Assembly: GCA_905479105.1 (NCBI GenBank)
Contig: CAJQLE010000004.1
Span: 124,001 to 188,000, forward strand
From: an uncultured Flavobacteriales bacterium
GTDB lineage: Bacteria > Bacteroidota > Bacteroidia > Flavobacteriales_G > Salibacteraceae
Direction: 5' to 3'
Length of the DNA: 64,000 nt
The stretch's first letter is position 1. Every line of letters begins with the position of its first letter. The position numbers were made by a program, and so were the translations under genes. Of this stretch, positions 33,685 through 43,212 are shown in pieces. The notes beneath the pieces were generated by a model, which had not been told where the DNA came from, searched no databases, and saw only the letters and a list, made by a program, of their open reading frames with translations.

Positions 33685-34745
33685 ACAGAAATATTCCAAC
33701 CGTGAGTATCTGGGTCAATGCCCTTTTTAATTCGTAATAGTTTTTGACCGATCGAATTAGAAATTACACGAGACTCCTTAGATGGCAAATCATATGTGTT
33801 TCCTTCAAATGTTAGCTTCTCCACTTGAGCTGTCGTTGCAGCGGTTCCCACTCCGAATAGTTCTTTCAGGTCACCTGATTTAATTGCCTCAATGACTTCG
33901 GATACGCTGATCGATCGCTCTTCAACCTCGTAACCAGCCTCTTTTGTCAATTCGAGAAAGCTCTTGCGTGTGATTCCTGGAAGAATAGTTGATTTTAGCG
34001 GTGGCGTTATGAGCTTATCATCGATGACTACCATCATATTCATTGTCCCCGCCTCTTCTAGATACTTATGCTCTTTTGCATCCGTCCAGATTAATTGATC
34101 AATACCTTCTTTTTGCGCTAGCATTGCCGGGTACATAGCAGCTCCATAATTACCTGCTGCTTTCGCTGCACCAACACCGCCTATTGCTGCTCTGGTGAAT
34201 TCGGTTTCAATTTTAAGGTGCAATGGTTTTACATAATAAGGACCAACAGGAGCTGTTATTATCATGAACATATAGCTCTCAGAAGGTTTTACACCGAGCA
34301 GGGCGTCCGTTGCAAAAAGAAATGGACGAATGTAAAGTGCACTTTCAGAATTGTTGGGTACCCAGTTTCGATCGAGATCAATCAACTGACGCATTCCGCC
34401 TAGAAATATATCTTTTGGAACCTCTGGCATGCACATTCTTACGGCAGATGCATTCATTCGCTTCCAATTTTCTTCTGGACGGAAAATAAGAACTTCATTA
34501 TTTTCACTTTTAAAAGCTTTCAGGCCTTCAAAAATTGATTGTCCATAATGAATCATAGAAGAAGCAGGTGATAAGCTTATATTTCCATATGGTTCAATGC
34601 AAGCCCTTGACCATGCACCGTTTTCATATTTTGCAATTAACATATGGTCGGCAAATACTTTTCCAAATGGGAGGTTATCGAAGTCCACTTGGCTCAGTTT
34701 TGATTCTGACGTTTTAGTAATCTCTATATCAAGGGTGTCAATCAT
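33681..34745 (-). CDS. ilvE: Branched-chain amino acid aminotransferase
   Basis: PLP enzyme for the last step of Leu/Ile/Val synthesis or their first breakdown step. The start is the ATG at 34745 (MIDTLDIEIT); an earlier ATG at 34802 would add 19 residues without family match. Seen: FADHMLIAKYENGAW, HYGQSIFEGLKAF, RMCMPEVP, KAAGNYGAAMYP with the PLP Lys, EEAGTMNMM and a GTAATTAQVE phosphate-binding segment. It is the long class (354 residues), downstream of batE on the same strand with a 92-base gap. Confidence 0.93.
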   Translation of the reverse strand: MIDTLDIEITKTSESKLSQVDFDNLPFGKVFADHMLIAKYENGAWSRACIEPYGNISLSPASSMIHYGQSIFEGLKAFKSENNEVLIFRPEENWKRMNASAVRMCMPEVPKDIFLGGMRQLIDLDRNWVPNNSESALYIRPFLFATDALLGVKPSESYMFMIITAPVGPYYVKPLHLKIETEFTRAAIGGVGAAKAAGNYGAAMYPAMLAQKEGIDQLIWTDAKEHKYLEEAGTMNMMVVIDDKLITPPLKSTILPGITRKSFLELTKEAGYEVEERSISVSEVIEAIKSGDLKELFGVGTAATTAQVEKLTFEGNTYDLPSKESRVISNSIGQKLLRIKKGIDPDTHGWNISV

Positions 34746-34837
34746 GTTTATACGATGCTTTAAAGTTGAAACAAAAGTAACTCTTAAAGCTCGGAAATTC
34801 ATCGGATTGAGAGAGATAATCGCTTATTTTCTGACAG

Positions 34838-35605
34838 TTATATCTTCTCGATCGACTGACTTTGCAACCAGCCTGAATTCCCATCACTTAATCGAATCCG
34901 AGTCCAATCGCCATCTGTGTCTATAATTTCTACTTTCAATCCCTCATGAATAACAAATTGATCCATGGCGTTAAGGCCCGGTTCACTTTTAATATTCACT
35001 GTTGGTGAAAATACAATTGCTTGATTTAAGTTTAATTTATTGAAGGCTGAATTAGTCAATAATATCACCACAATAGAAGCGCCTAGAACGAATCCACCTC
35101 CTAGAAGGCCTAATTGTTTAACTTTTCTGTTGTTTGAAACACCGAATAGCGTGAATAGTGCTGCTGCGGCAAATAGCAATAAAATAAAAAGCACAGACCA
35201 GGTTGTCACTGAAAAGGCATATGTAATCGATTCCCACCATTTCGTAAAGAATACATTTTCGAGTGGCGTGATTTTATCCGTGATATATGTGTTCGTAATT
35301 TCAAGGTTGTATTTTATGTCTTCATCATTTGGAGAAAGCCGATGTGCACGCTCGAAAAATAGAATGGCCTCTGGAATGTTTCCTTTTTTATAAAAGGTAT
35401 TTCCGAGGTTATAAAACAATTCTGATGAGACCATTCCATTTTGAATGATTTCGCTGTAAAGCACCTTAGCAGAATCATAGTTGCCCGCCTTGTACACTTC
35501 ATTGGCTTTTTCATAAAGGTCTTCATAATGGCCTTCGTTTGCCATGAATTGGCTATTCATTCCAAAAACGCTAAAAATCAATATGATCAAACCTTTACAG
35601 TTCAT
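34838..35605 (-). CDS. batE: BatE: TPR plus SH3 protein
   Basis: Last gene of the Bat (Bacteroides aerotolerance) operon. Signal peptide (residues 1-20), two to three TPR units (YEKANEVYKAGNYDSAKVLY, YNLGNTFYKKGNIPEAI), two membrane segments at about 125-185, and a C-terminal bacterial SH3 domain (VNIKSEPG to GDWTRIRLSDGNSGWL). In the families studied, Bat proteins form an inner membrane/periplasmic complex linked to stress resistance. It overlaps batD by 11 bases. Confidence 0.88.
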   Translation of the reverse strand: MNCKGLIILIFSVFGMNSQFMANEGHYEDLYEKANEVYKAGNYDSAKVLYSEIIQNGMVSSELFYNLGNTFYKKGNIPEAILFFERAHRLSPNDEDIKYNLEITNTYITDKITPLENVFFTKWWESITYAFSVTTWSVLFILLLFAAAALFTLFGVSNNRKVKQLGLLGGGFVLGASIVVILLTNSAFNKLNLNQAIVFSPTVNIKSEPGLNAMDQFVIHEGLKVEIIDTDGDWTRIRLSDGNSGWLQSQSIEKI

Positions 35606-37391
35606 CTTCGAGTTCTTCTATTATTTGTTTACTCGCACTTAGCATTTCTTCTTTGCCTCTTATAATTCCGGGTGCAAAGCGAACCATTTCGCATTCATCC
35701 AAGGCTTTTTTAAGCTTGTCCTGTGTGTCTGATGAGACCTTTTTTGAGTGAAGTGTCTCTTCAATCTTTTCTCTATTGAGCTCAGAAAATGGAATGACTA
35801 ATTTGTCAGATATATAACCAAATAGGGCCAGAGAAATAGCATCATAAAACGGTTCGTTTTCTCCATTCAATAGTTTTGTTGCCTTCGCTAAATGCTTCTT
35901 TGCAATACCTCCAGCTCTCTTGCTTTTCAGGGCATTAAGATCTGAATTCTGTGTTCTGAAAAATCCGAATAAGAATATAGAAGCGCCCATACCAACTAAG
36001 GGCAGGGTAGAGAGGGCGTAGAATAACGTGGATCGATAAAAACCGCTTTCTTTTCTCTTTAATTCAGGTTCATCGATTTTGATAAAACGAATATCCTTTC
36101 CAATAATTTGTACATTTTCCTTTTTAGGTGCAAGATGCGCTGCTCCGCTAGCTACAGATTCGCCATCTGTCCTGAGCACATTGAGGGTAATGGACTCTGA
36201 TGAAAGCTGTTTGTAAGATTTGGTTTTTGGATCGAAATAGGAAAAGCTGACAGGCTTCAATTTAAACTCTCCAGCAAATCTTGGGATAAGCACGTATTCA
36301 AATGTTCTTTTTCCCTTGGTTCCGGCAGCGGTAACGCTAATATCTTGTTTTGTCTTTGGGTCGTAAGTTTCAAAATCGTTTGGAAACTCAATCTTTGGTA
36401 AAGAGATCAATTCAAGGTTGCCTTTTCCTGAAATATTTACCGTGAGATTAATGGCTTCGTTTACGCCAACTTCTGTTCTATCTAAATTGGTATTAAGCTT
36501 AAATTCACCAACAGCTCCAATAAAATCTCTTGGTTGACCTTGCGTTGGAAGACGGGAAACATTGATCTTTTCTTCGTTGCTTTTCACTTCAACTTTTACA
36601 TTCTTATAGCTTCCAAAAAACTGATCAAACATACTTCTACGTTGCTGTTTCTCGGCAACTCGAATCACCATTTCCATGTCCAAAGAAGGAACGGTGATTT
36701 CACCTGATTTTTGTGGCGTTAAAACCACTTTTTTCATTGTAGCAACAGTGTATTGCTTGCCATTGATTGTTTCATTTACTAAACTTCCAGAAGGATCAAC
36801 CTCTAACTCTTGAGCATAGAAACCGTTGAATACAGGTCTAGACGATGCGTAGTTGACGATTTGTGTATTCATGTATAGCAAATAGGTTGCTATGATTTGT
36901 TCACCTACAAAGACCTGTTTTTTATCTACGTATAATTTCAGAAAGAGATCCTCTTTGCTCTCTTTAGAAGTAACTTGGGGGTTGGGTTTACTTTGAGTCG
37001 CGGTGCTTGGTTGGGCCGATGATTGCTGCCTAGAAGGAAGCACTCTGACCTTAATCGATTGTGATTGAACAACGTTACTCTTGAATTTTACGGATGCAGG
37101 TTCAATGCTGAATTCGCCTTCGTTCATTGCTTTGAGAATATAGCTGTAGGAAAGGCTGCTGGAGAATTCACCGTTAACCCATTGCATACTTGACGACTTA
37201 TTTGGGCCACTTAGAACTCCAAAGTTCTCAAAGGATGGAGCACTAAAATTTGAACCATCTCCTTCTATATCAAAAGTCACTTGGAAATTGTCTCCGACAG
37301 AAACAGTACTCCTGTTAATCCTAGCCGTAATGGACTGTGAAAAGACACTAAGGTTTATGATAAGAAGCCATATGATAGAAATTATTCTCAC
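35595..37391 (-). CDS. batD: BatD: membrane-anchored immunoglobulin-like protein
   Basis: A 598-residue oxygen-tolerance family protein (BatD, PF13584). A signal peptide (1-19) precedes SITARINRSTVSVGDNFQVTF, the typical opening; several beta-sandwich domains follow, with KVEVKSNEEKINVSRLP and EFKLNTNLDRTEVGVNEAINL. There is one membrane segment near residue 465 and a cytoplasmic helical tail. It overlaps batC by four bases and batE by 11, so translation is probably coupled. Confidence 0.9.
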   Translation of the reverse strand: MRIISIIWLLIINLSVFSQSITARINRSTVSVGDNFQVTFDIEGDGSNFSAPSFENFGVLSGPNKSSSMQWVNGEFSSSLSYSYILKAMNEGEFSIEPASVKFKSNVVQSQSIKVRVLPSRQQSSAQPSTATQSKPNPQVTSKESKEDLFLKLYVDKKQVFVGEQIIATYLLYMNTQIVNYASSRPVFNGFYAQELEVDPSGSLVNETINGKQYTVATMKKVVLTPQKSGEITVPSLDMEMVIRVAEKQQRRSMFDQFFGSYKNVKVEVKSNEEKINVSRLPTQGQPRDFIGAVGEFKLNTNLDRTEVGVNEAINLTVNISGKGNLELISLPKIEFPNDFETYDPKTKQDISVTAAGTKGKRTFEYVLIPRFAGEFKLKPVSFSYFDPKTKSYKQLSSESITLNVLRTDGESVASGAAHLAPKKENVQIIGKDIRFIKIDEPELKRKESGFYRSTLFYALSTLPLVGMGASIFLFGFFRTQNSDLNALKSKRAGGIAKKHLAKATKLLNGENEPFYDAISLALFGYISDKLVIPFSELNREKIEETLHSKKVSSDTQDKLKKALDECEMVRFAPGIIRGKEEMLSASKQIIEELEDEL

Positions 37392-38134
37392 CAGTCTTTA
37401 TCGATGTTTTTGGTTTTGGCTTGCTGTTTTCTTAGTTTTATTTGAAGCATTTGATCTTCATTCTTGGCGGCTTCAAGCATTTGCTCTGCTTCTCGCGGTG
37501 AAAGGTCCATCGGTTTAGGTTGAGTCTTTTGTTCTTGCTTTTTCTCTTGGTCAGACTTCTCTTTCTGATCTTGTTGATCCTTTTTGTCCTCTTTATCTTG
37601 CTCTTCCTTGTCTTTATTTTGGTCTTTGTTGTCCTCGTTTTTGTCTTTTTTATCCTGCTGATCTTTATCCTGATTCTCCTTGTCTTGATCTTTATTTTGC
37701 TGCTCTTCTTGTTGCTTTTTTAAATTTTGAGCGTAGGCCAAGTTGTATCGTGTTTCGTCTGCTGTTGGATTGGTTCTCAGTGCATTTTTATAAGCGTCAA
37801 TGGCTTCGTCTATCTTTTGATTTTGTAAATATGTGTTCCCTAAATTGTGAAAAGCATTGGCTTTTTTTACAGCATCTGTGCTGTTTTCTGCGGCTCTTTG
37901 ATAGGATGTAATAGCACTTTCAAAATCCTGCTTTCTGAAATTGGTGTTGCCTAGATTCAAGTTTCCTTCATAGATATTAGGATCACCTGAAAGCGCCTTT
38001 TGGTAATAGGACTGTGCTTGGTCAAGATCTCCATCCATATAGGACTGATTACCATGATACAATTGATTTTGATGTTGCGCAAAAGCACTCACTCCAATCA
38101 AACTCAATAGATATGTCGCAACAATAAGTTTCAT
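37388..38134 (-). CDS. batC: BatC: TPR protein with charged tail
   Basis: The start is placed at 38134 (MKLIVATYLLSLIGVSAFAQ), a clean signal peptide; 11 more upstream residues overlap batB needlessly. Three to four TPR units follow (YHGNQSYMDGDLDQAQSYY, NLGNTNFRKQDFESAI, NLGNTYLQNQKIDEAI). After residue 145 comes about 70 residues composed almost only of Lys, Asp, Glu, Gln and Asn, a disordered linker, then a short conserved C-terminal segment starting MDLSPREAEQML. Confidence 0.9.
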   Translation of the reverse strand: MKLIVATYLLSLIGVSAFAQHQNQLYHGNQSYMDGDLDQAQSYYQKALSGDPNIYEGNLNLGNTNFRKQDFESAITSYQRAAENSTDAVKKANAFHNLGNTYLQNQKIDEAIDAYKNALRTNPTADETRYNLAYAQNLKKQQEEQQNKDQDKENQDKDQQDKKDKNEDNKDQNKDKEEQDKEDKKDQQDQKEKSDQEKKQEQKTQPKPMDLSPREAEQMLEAAKNEDQMLQIKLRKQQAKTKNIDKDW

Positions 38135-38139
38135 TTTCA

Positions 38140-39165
38140 CTACGAAGCAAACAGTTTTTCCCACCATATGGATTTGGTATTGGGAATTATTAACTCGATA
38201 ATTAGAAGAATTAACGCTGGAAGCAATAAGAATTGAAATCGATCTTCATAATCAGTATAAATTTTTGTTCCGATCTCCACTTTTTCCATGCGCTCAACCT
38301 CATCAAATATGTAGGCCATTCCGCTTTCTGCATTTGAGGCTCTGATAAATATACCACCTGTGACGGATGCTAACTCTGATAACATCTCTTCATTCAATTT
38401 GGTAACAACAGTATTGCCTTCTTGGTTTTTCTTAAAACCTAATTGCTGACCTCTTGCATAAAGCGGTATCGGAGCTCCTTCCACTGAGCCCATTCCAATA
38501 CTGTGAACTACAACTCCTTTTGAAGCGGCTTCTTCGGCCATTGAAATACTCTCCTCTTCGTGGTTTTCTCCATCCGAAATCACAATAATTGCTTTAGACG
38601 TAGGGCTTTCAAAGTCAAAGGATTTTAGGCATAAACCAATGGCATTGCCGATGTCGGTTCCTTGCGTTGCGATAAGATCGGGTTGGATATTGTCTAGAAA
38701 GAGTTTGGCAGCTGAATAGTCTGTTGTGATGGGCAATTGAACGAACGCTTCTCCTGCAAAAACTACAATTCCAATGCGGTCTGATTTAAGGTAGGTGAGC
38801 AGTTCTTTAAGACTTCTCTTAGCTCGTTCTAGTCGATTTGGAGATAAATCTTCTGCATTCATACTGTTAGAAATATCCAATGCTATCATGAGGTCAATTC
38901 CCTGTCTTTTCAACTCTTCCGTTTTCGAGCCGATTTGAGGATTTGCGATGCCCAAGATGGATGCAACTAATGCTAAGCTATATATAGAAAGTTTCAACCA
39001 AGTTTTTGCCTTACTTGCTAGGGGCATGATTCTATGCTGTAACTCTGAATCAATGGTTGCGCTGAGTTTTTTATTTCTCCCTCGTTGCCAAAATATTTGA
39101 CCCAACCAAAGTAACGGCACGATGAGTAGGAAATAAAGCATGTATGGATGTTCAAACCTAAACAT
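38140..39165 (-). CDS. batB: BatB: von Willebrand factor A protein
   Basis: Inner membrane protein with two N-terminal helices, a VWA domain and a C-terminal helix. The metal-ion site is complete: LDISNSM (DxSxS), the Thr in TQGTDIG and ISDGENH. An ERAKRSLKELL segment follows the first motif as in other BatB proteins. It overlaps batA by eight bases and is the close paralogue of BatA. Confidence 0.92.
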   Translation of the reverse strand: MFRFEHPYMLYFLLIVPLLWLGQIFWQRGRNKKLSATIDSELQHRIMPLASKAKTWLKLSIYSLALVASILGIANPQIGSKTEELKRQGIDLMIALDISNSMNAEDLSPNRLERAKRSLKELLTYLKSDRIGIVVFAGEAFVQLPITTDYSAAKLFLDNIQPDLIATQGTDIGNAIGLCLKSFDFESPTSKAIIVISDGENHEEESISMAEEAASKGVVVHSIGMGSVEGAPIPLYARGQQLGFKKNQEGNTVVTKLNEEMLSELASVTGGIFIRASNAESGMAYIFDEVERMEKVEIGTKIYTDYEDRFQFLLLPALILLIIELIIPNTKSIWWEKLFAS

Positions 39166-40159
39166 GTGATGTGGCGCTTTTAAATATAGTTCTTCTTAGA
39201 ATCAATTCTGCTAGCAATAAGCCTAGTGCGATTAAGGCTAGTGAAAAGAACTCCTCATATTTTTTTTCGTACTGTGTTTCTTCAATGACAGTTTTTTCAA
39301 GTTTGTCAATTTCAGCATAGATAGATTCCAGTGATTCATTATTTGTGGCCCTGAAGTATTGGCCATTAGTCAGCTCAGCGATCTGTGTTAAGGTCTCCTC
39401 ATCGATGTTTACATCCATGTTTTGATACCTGATTCTGCCGAACATGTCAGAAACAGGCATCGGAGCCTGGCCTTTAGTTCCAACCCCAATTGTATAAACC
39501 TTTACGCCAAATGTCGTAGCAATTTCAGCTGCGGTAATCGGAGGGATTGAACCCATGTTGCTTTCTCCGTCAGTCAGAAGAATTACGACCTTGCTTTTGG
39601 ATGTTGACTCTTTTAATCGATTCACTGCGTTCGCCAAGCCCATTCCTATGGCTGTTCCGTCTGTGACCATTCCGTTTTCCAATTGCTCGAAAAGGTTAAT
39701 CAGCTTATCATGATCAGTAGTGAGTGGACACTGAGTGAAGCTTTCACCACTGTAAACAACCAAGCCAATTCTATCGTTTGGCCTATTTTTAATAAATTCT
39801 ATAGCTACCTCTTTCGCAGCTTCAAGTCTGTTTGGCTCAAAATCGCGCGCAAGCATACTACTCGAAATGTCAAAGGCGATAACGATATCTATGCCTTCAG
39901 TTTTTATATCCTGCCAGCTACTGCTTGATTGCGGTCGTGCTAGAGCGACAATGATTGCAGAAATAGCCAATACTCTTAAGACGAATAATGCATGATGAAT
40001 CTTTGATTTCCATCCGGTTTTTCCTTGAAAAAACTGCGAAGTTGAATAACCAACAATAGCTTGACGGTTCCAATATTTAAACACATACCAAAGCACCAAA
40101 AGTGGTATTACCGCTAAAGCCACCAGAAATTCAATATGTGCAAACTCCCAATCAGACAT
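39158..40159 (-). CDS. batA: BatA: von Willebrand factor A protein
   Basis: Same layout as BatB: N-terminal membrane helices (about 10-25 and 55-75), VWA domain with FDISSSM, the Thr of MVTDGTAIG and LTDGESN, and a C-terminal helix. In Bacteroidota BatA and BatB interact with MoxR and the other Bat proteins. It overlaps both neighbours by eight bases. Confidence 0.92.
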   Translation of the reverse strand: MSDWEFAHIEFLVALAVIPLLVLWYVFKYWNRQAIVGYSTSQFFQGKTGWKSKIHHALFVLRVLAISAIIVALARPQSSSSWQDIKTEGIDIVIAFDISSSMLARDFEPNRLEAAKEVAIEFIKNRPNDRIGLVVYSGESFTQCPLTTDHDKLINLFEQLENGMVTDGTAIGMGLANAVNRLKESTSKSKVVILLTDGESNMGSIPPITAAEIATTFGVKVYTIGVGTKGQAPMPVSDMFGRIRYQNMDVNIDEETLTQIAELTNGQYFRATNNESLESIYAEIDKLEKTVIEETQYEKKYEEFFSLALIALGLLLAELILRRTIFKSATSHV

Positions 40160-41102
40160 CGTCTTCTTTTTCTTTGTTTTTTTCTAATGGTATAGGGGTA
40201 GTTTCCTTAACAAAGCTTTCAGCTATCGAGAAGTTCATTTCATTTTCGTTCCCAACTGGATTTTCTTTGGCGAACTTCACCAAGTCAGAAAGGAATAAAA
40301 GTTGTCTCACTTTTCCCACCAATTCTGGACTTAAATCCGGGTTGTGTCTCAATCCATTGATAATTTCATCCGTGGTTTGCTCCAAGGCAGGAATCAGATA
40401 TCGATGTTCAATATATTCCCTTAAAATATCACTCAGCTCAGAATAGTAAAGCTTGATTTTTCCTGCTTGCCAAAGCTTCTCTTCTTTCAATTGTTCTAAG
40501 CGTTCAGCTGCTATTTCATTAGCTGGTCTTTCTGGGATTATAATTTCAGGTTCTACTTTTGGCTTACGTTTGGATAATTTCAGTGCTATTATGGTAATCA
40601 ATGCAATCAAGAAGATTCCGATGGCGATCCATTGCCAATTCTCTTGCAACCATTCTTTGACAGAAAAGGGAACTTGCTCAATGTCCTTGATATCAACAAT
40701 CCCTTTTGAAGTATCAACTTCGATCGTTTGTACGGCAATTAAAAATGGGTTAGACTCTACTTCTTCGCCATTAATAAGTGCAACTCTTGGAGAAATGGGG
40801 AAGTAGCCTGAATCAAAACTGGTGATGGTGTACGTCTGACTGAGAATCCGATACTCGAGTTGAGCTCCTTCAAATGCAGTATCAACTTTACTTCTACTCA
40901 GTATTTCAATTTCTGTGATTAAGGTGTCTTCTATCAAAGGAAGCAACATGGTATCGCCCGAAGCACCTCTAAGAACCACATTCATTTCCATTTGGTCACC
41001 AATCAAGATACTTTCTTTACTGGTGCTAATCGTGAGCGATCGTTCTTGTGAAAAGCCGATAGCTTGAGAGAGAATAAACGATATGAATAAAAGCAGTCTC
41101 AT
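40152..41102 (-). CDS. Bat-operon membrane protein (DUF4381-like)
   Basis: 316 residues: signal peptide (1-17), a periplasmic beta domain related to the immunoglobulin-like parts of BatD, one membrane helix at about 156-176 (WIAIGIFLIALITIIAL), then a cytoplasmic helical domain with LKEEKLWQAGKIKLYYSELSDI, which is the signature of the small membrane protein usually found between DUF58 and batA. It overlaps batA by eight bases and the DUF58 gene by four. Its role in the Bat complex is not defined. Confidence 0.8.
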   Translation of the reverse strand: MRLLLFISFILSQAIGFSQERSLTISTSKESILIGDQMEMNVVLRGASGDTMLLPLIEDTLITEIEILSRSKVDTAFEGAQLEYRILSQTYTITSFDSGYFPISPRVALINGEEVESNPFLIAVQTIEVDTSKGIVDIKDIEQVPFSVKEWLQENWQWIAIGIFLIALITIIALKLSKRKPKVEPEIIIPERPANEIAAERLEQLKEEKLWQAGKIKLYYSELSDILREYIEHRYLIPALEQTTDEIINGLRHNPDLSPELVGKVRQLLFLSDLVKFAKENPVGNENEMNFSIAESFVKETTPIPLEKNKEKEDDV

Positions 41103-41974
41103 CGTTTTGATTCACGTTTTTTAAACAACTGCATCAATGGTTGCACGTAGCTTCTGTTCGTATATAAGTGGGCGTAGTCGATGCCACTTTTGCGCAACAA
41201 GTCTTCGGTTTCTTTCAGTTTTTGATCTCGGTTACGTTTGTAATTCTTGCGTACTTCCTTGTCTGAAGTATCCACCCAAAAAGTTTTTCCAGACTCGAAA
41301 TCCTTCATTGGAACGAGGCCAAGATCTGGAAGTGTTTCTTCCGCAATGTCTTTTGTCAAAAGCGTAACGAAATCATGCTTTCGTTTAGCAATACGAAGGG
41401 GCTTTTCGTAGTCAGAATCCAACATGTCCGAAATCAAGAAGGCGATGCTTCGCTTTTTGGTTACGTTATTGAAGAACCCTAAAGCTTCTTTGATATTCGT
41501 TCCAGTGCCTTCTGGTTCAAAGTCAATCAACTCACGAATGATACGGAGGATATGACTTTTGCCTTTTTTAGGTGGAATGTATTTTTCGATGCGGTCGCTG
41601 AAAAAGATAATGCCAATCTTGTCGTTGTTCTGAACTGCTGAGAAGGCTAAAACAGCGGCTACTTCGGTAATCATCTCGCGCTTAAGCATTGATTTTGAAC
41701 CGAAGTTTTCAGAAGCACTTACATCCACGATCAACATCATGGTGATTTCTCGTTCTTCTTCAAAAACCTTCACGTAAGGATGATTCAAACGAGCAGTTAC
41801 GTTCCAATCGATACTTCGAATGGGATCACCGGGCATATATTCGCGCACTTCGCTGAACGCCATTCCTCTTCCCTTAAAGGCAGAATGATATTCTCCCGAG
41901 AAGATTTGGTTGCTTAAACCTCTCGTCTTGATCTCTATTTTCCGTACTCGTTTTAGTAATTCTGACGTCTCCAT
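41099..41974 (-). CDS. DUF58 protein of the Bat operon
   Basis: A cytoplasmic VWA-like protein. GEYHSAFKGRGMAFSEVREY followed by PGDPIRSIDWNVTARL is the DUF58 signature. The degenerate VWA domain retains VDVSASE (DxSxS). DUF58 proteins are partners of MoxR ATPases. Length (291) is normal. It is 58 bases downstream of moxR and overlaps the next gene by four bases. Confidence 0.92.
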   Translation of the reverse strand: METSELLKRVRKIEIKTRGLSNQIFSGEYHSAFKGRGMAFSEVREYMPGDPIRSIDWNVTARLNHPYVKVFEEEREITMMLIVDVSASENFGSKSMLKREMITEVAAVLAFSAVQNNDKIGIIFFSDRIEKYIPPKKGKSHILRIIRELIDFEPEGTGTNIKEALGFFNNVTKKRSIAFLISDMLDSDYEKPLRIAKRKHDFVTLLTKDIAEETLPDLGLVPMKDFESGKTFWVDTSDKEVRKNYKRNRDQKLKETEDLLRKSGIDYAHLYTNRSYVQPLMQLFKKRESKR

Positions 41975-42032
41975 TTCATTGCTTTGCGTTCACTTTTCAG
42001 TCTTTAGGGTAAAATCTGATTGATTCACATGA

Positions 42033-43031
42033 CTATGGCACTTCAACCTTGTTTAGGATTTCATCTATGATGTTTTCTGAGGTGATATTTTCAGCTTCTG
42101 CTTCATAGGTCAATCCTATACGGTGCCTCAACACATCTTTACTGATGGCTCTCACATCTTCTGGGATCACATAACCTCTTCGTTTGATAAATGCATAAGC
42201 TTTTGCAGCTAAGGCAAGATTAATGCTTGCTCGAGGAGATCCTCCGAAATTGATCAAGTCTTTGAAATGCGCCATTCCATAGTTCTCAGGGTTTCGTGTG
42301 GCAAATACAATATCAATGATGTATTGCTCAATCTTCTCATCCATGTATACTTCTCTGACAACTTGACGAGCCTTTAAGATATCATCTGTAGAAAGGATTT
42401 TTTGTGGAGTAGGAATTTCTGTTTGTGAAATATTTTGTCTGATGATCAGCTTTTCTTCTTCCATATTTGGATAGCCTAAAACTACTTTCAACATAAAACG
42501 GTCTACTTGAGCTTCAGGAAGAGGATAAGTTCCTTCTTGCTCAACAGGGTTCTGAGTCGCTAAAACCAAAAATGGATTGGGAAGTGGGAATGTTTCATCA
42601 CCTATAGTCACCTGCTTTTCTTGCATAGCTTCGAGCAGTGCACTTTGCACTTTCGCTGGTGCTCTATTGATCTCATCCGCCAAAACGAAATTGGCAAAAA
42701 GAGGTCCTTTTCTTACGGTGAATTCATCTTTCTTAACCTGATATATCTGCGTACCAATAAGGTCGGCAGGCAATAAGTCGGGCGTAAATTGAAGTCGGCT
42801 AAAATCAGCGTGAATAGTTGAAGCCAATGATTTTATTGCCAAGGTTTTTGCCAGACCAGGCACACCTTCTAAAAGAATGTGGCCGTTGGATAGCAAGCAA
42901 ATTATCATTCGATCGATCATGTATTTCTGCCCAATGATCGCCTTATCCATCTCTCGATTGATTAGATCAATGAATGCACTTTCCTTTTCAATCTTTTCAT
43001 TTAGAGCTCTTATGTCAGTTGCAGTTTCCAT
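42033..43031 (-). CDS. moxR: MoxR-type AAA+ ATPase
   Basis: First gene of the Bat operon. Walker A GVPGLAKT, Walker B VLADEIN, and the MoxR-specific RAPAKVQSALLEAMQEKQVT and NPVEQEGTYPLPEAQVDRF (sensor 1 and arginine finger region) are intact. Length (332) is normal. MoxR ATPases act as chaperones for VWA proteins such as BatA/B. The 181-base gap to the divergent pyrophosphohydrolase gene holds the operon promoter; I see no exact TAnnTTTG box in it. Confidence 0.94.
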   Translation of the reverse strand: METATDIRALNEKIEKESAFIDLINREMDKAIIGQKYMIDRMIICLLSNGHILLEGVPGLAKTLAIKSLASTIHADFSRLQFTPDLLPADLIGTQIYQVKKDEFTVRKGPLFANFVLADEINRAPAKVQSALLEAMQEKQVTIGDETFPLPNPFLVLATQNPVEQEGTYPLPEAQVDRFMLKVVLGYPNMEEEKLIIRQNISQTEIPTPQKILSTDDILKARQVVREVYMDEKIEQYIIDIVFATRNPENYGMAHFKDLINFGGSPRASINLALAAKAYAFIKRRGYVIPEDVRAISKDVLRHRIGLTYEAEAENITSENIIDEILNKVEVP

Positions 43032-43212
43032 GTAATTGGGTTTTCAACAATTTGATTCGTTTGATCGAACGCGAAAATGTTAATAAACGTGTCTATTTGG
43101 AGCACAAGCGCTGTTAAACAATGTTAAGAACTATTCACCTCTGTATGCCTTGATAAGTCTAGGTTTCCGTTACTTTTCCGAACTCAAAATTTTGAAATTT
43201 TAACGTAGAAAT

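Noticed and set aside
37520-37723. 67-residue plus-strand frame made almost only of Leu, Phe, Val and Ile
   Set aside because: It is the antisense reading of the Lys/Asp/Gln-rich linker of BatC; the apparent membrane protein is an artefact of codon complement.
43032-43212. Gap between moxR and the pyrophosphohydrolase as possible RNA gene
   Set aside because: No hairpin with U run, no tRNA-like clover and no repeat seen; it most likely holds two divergent promoters.
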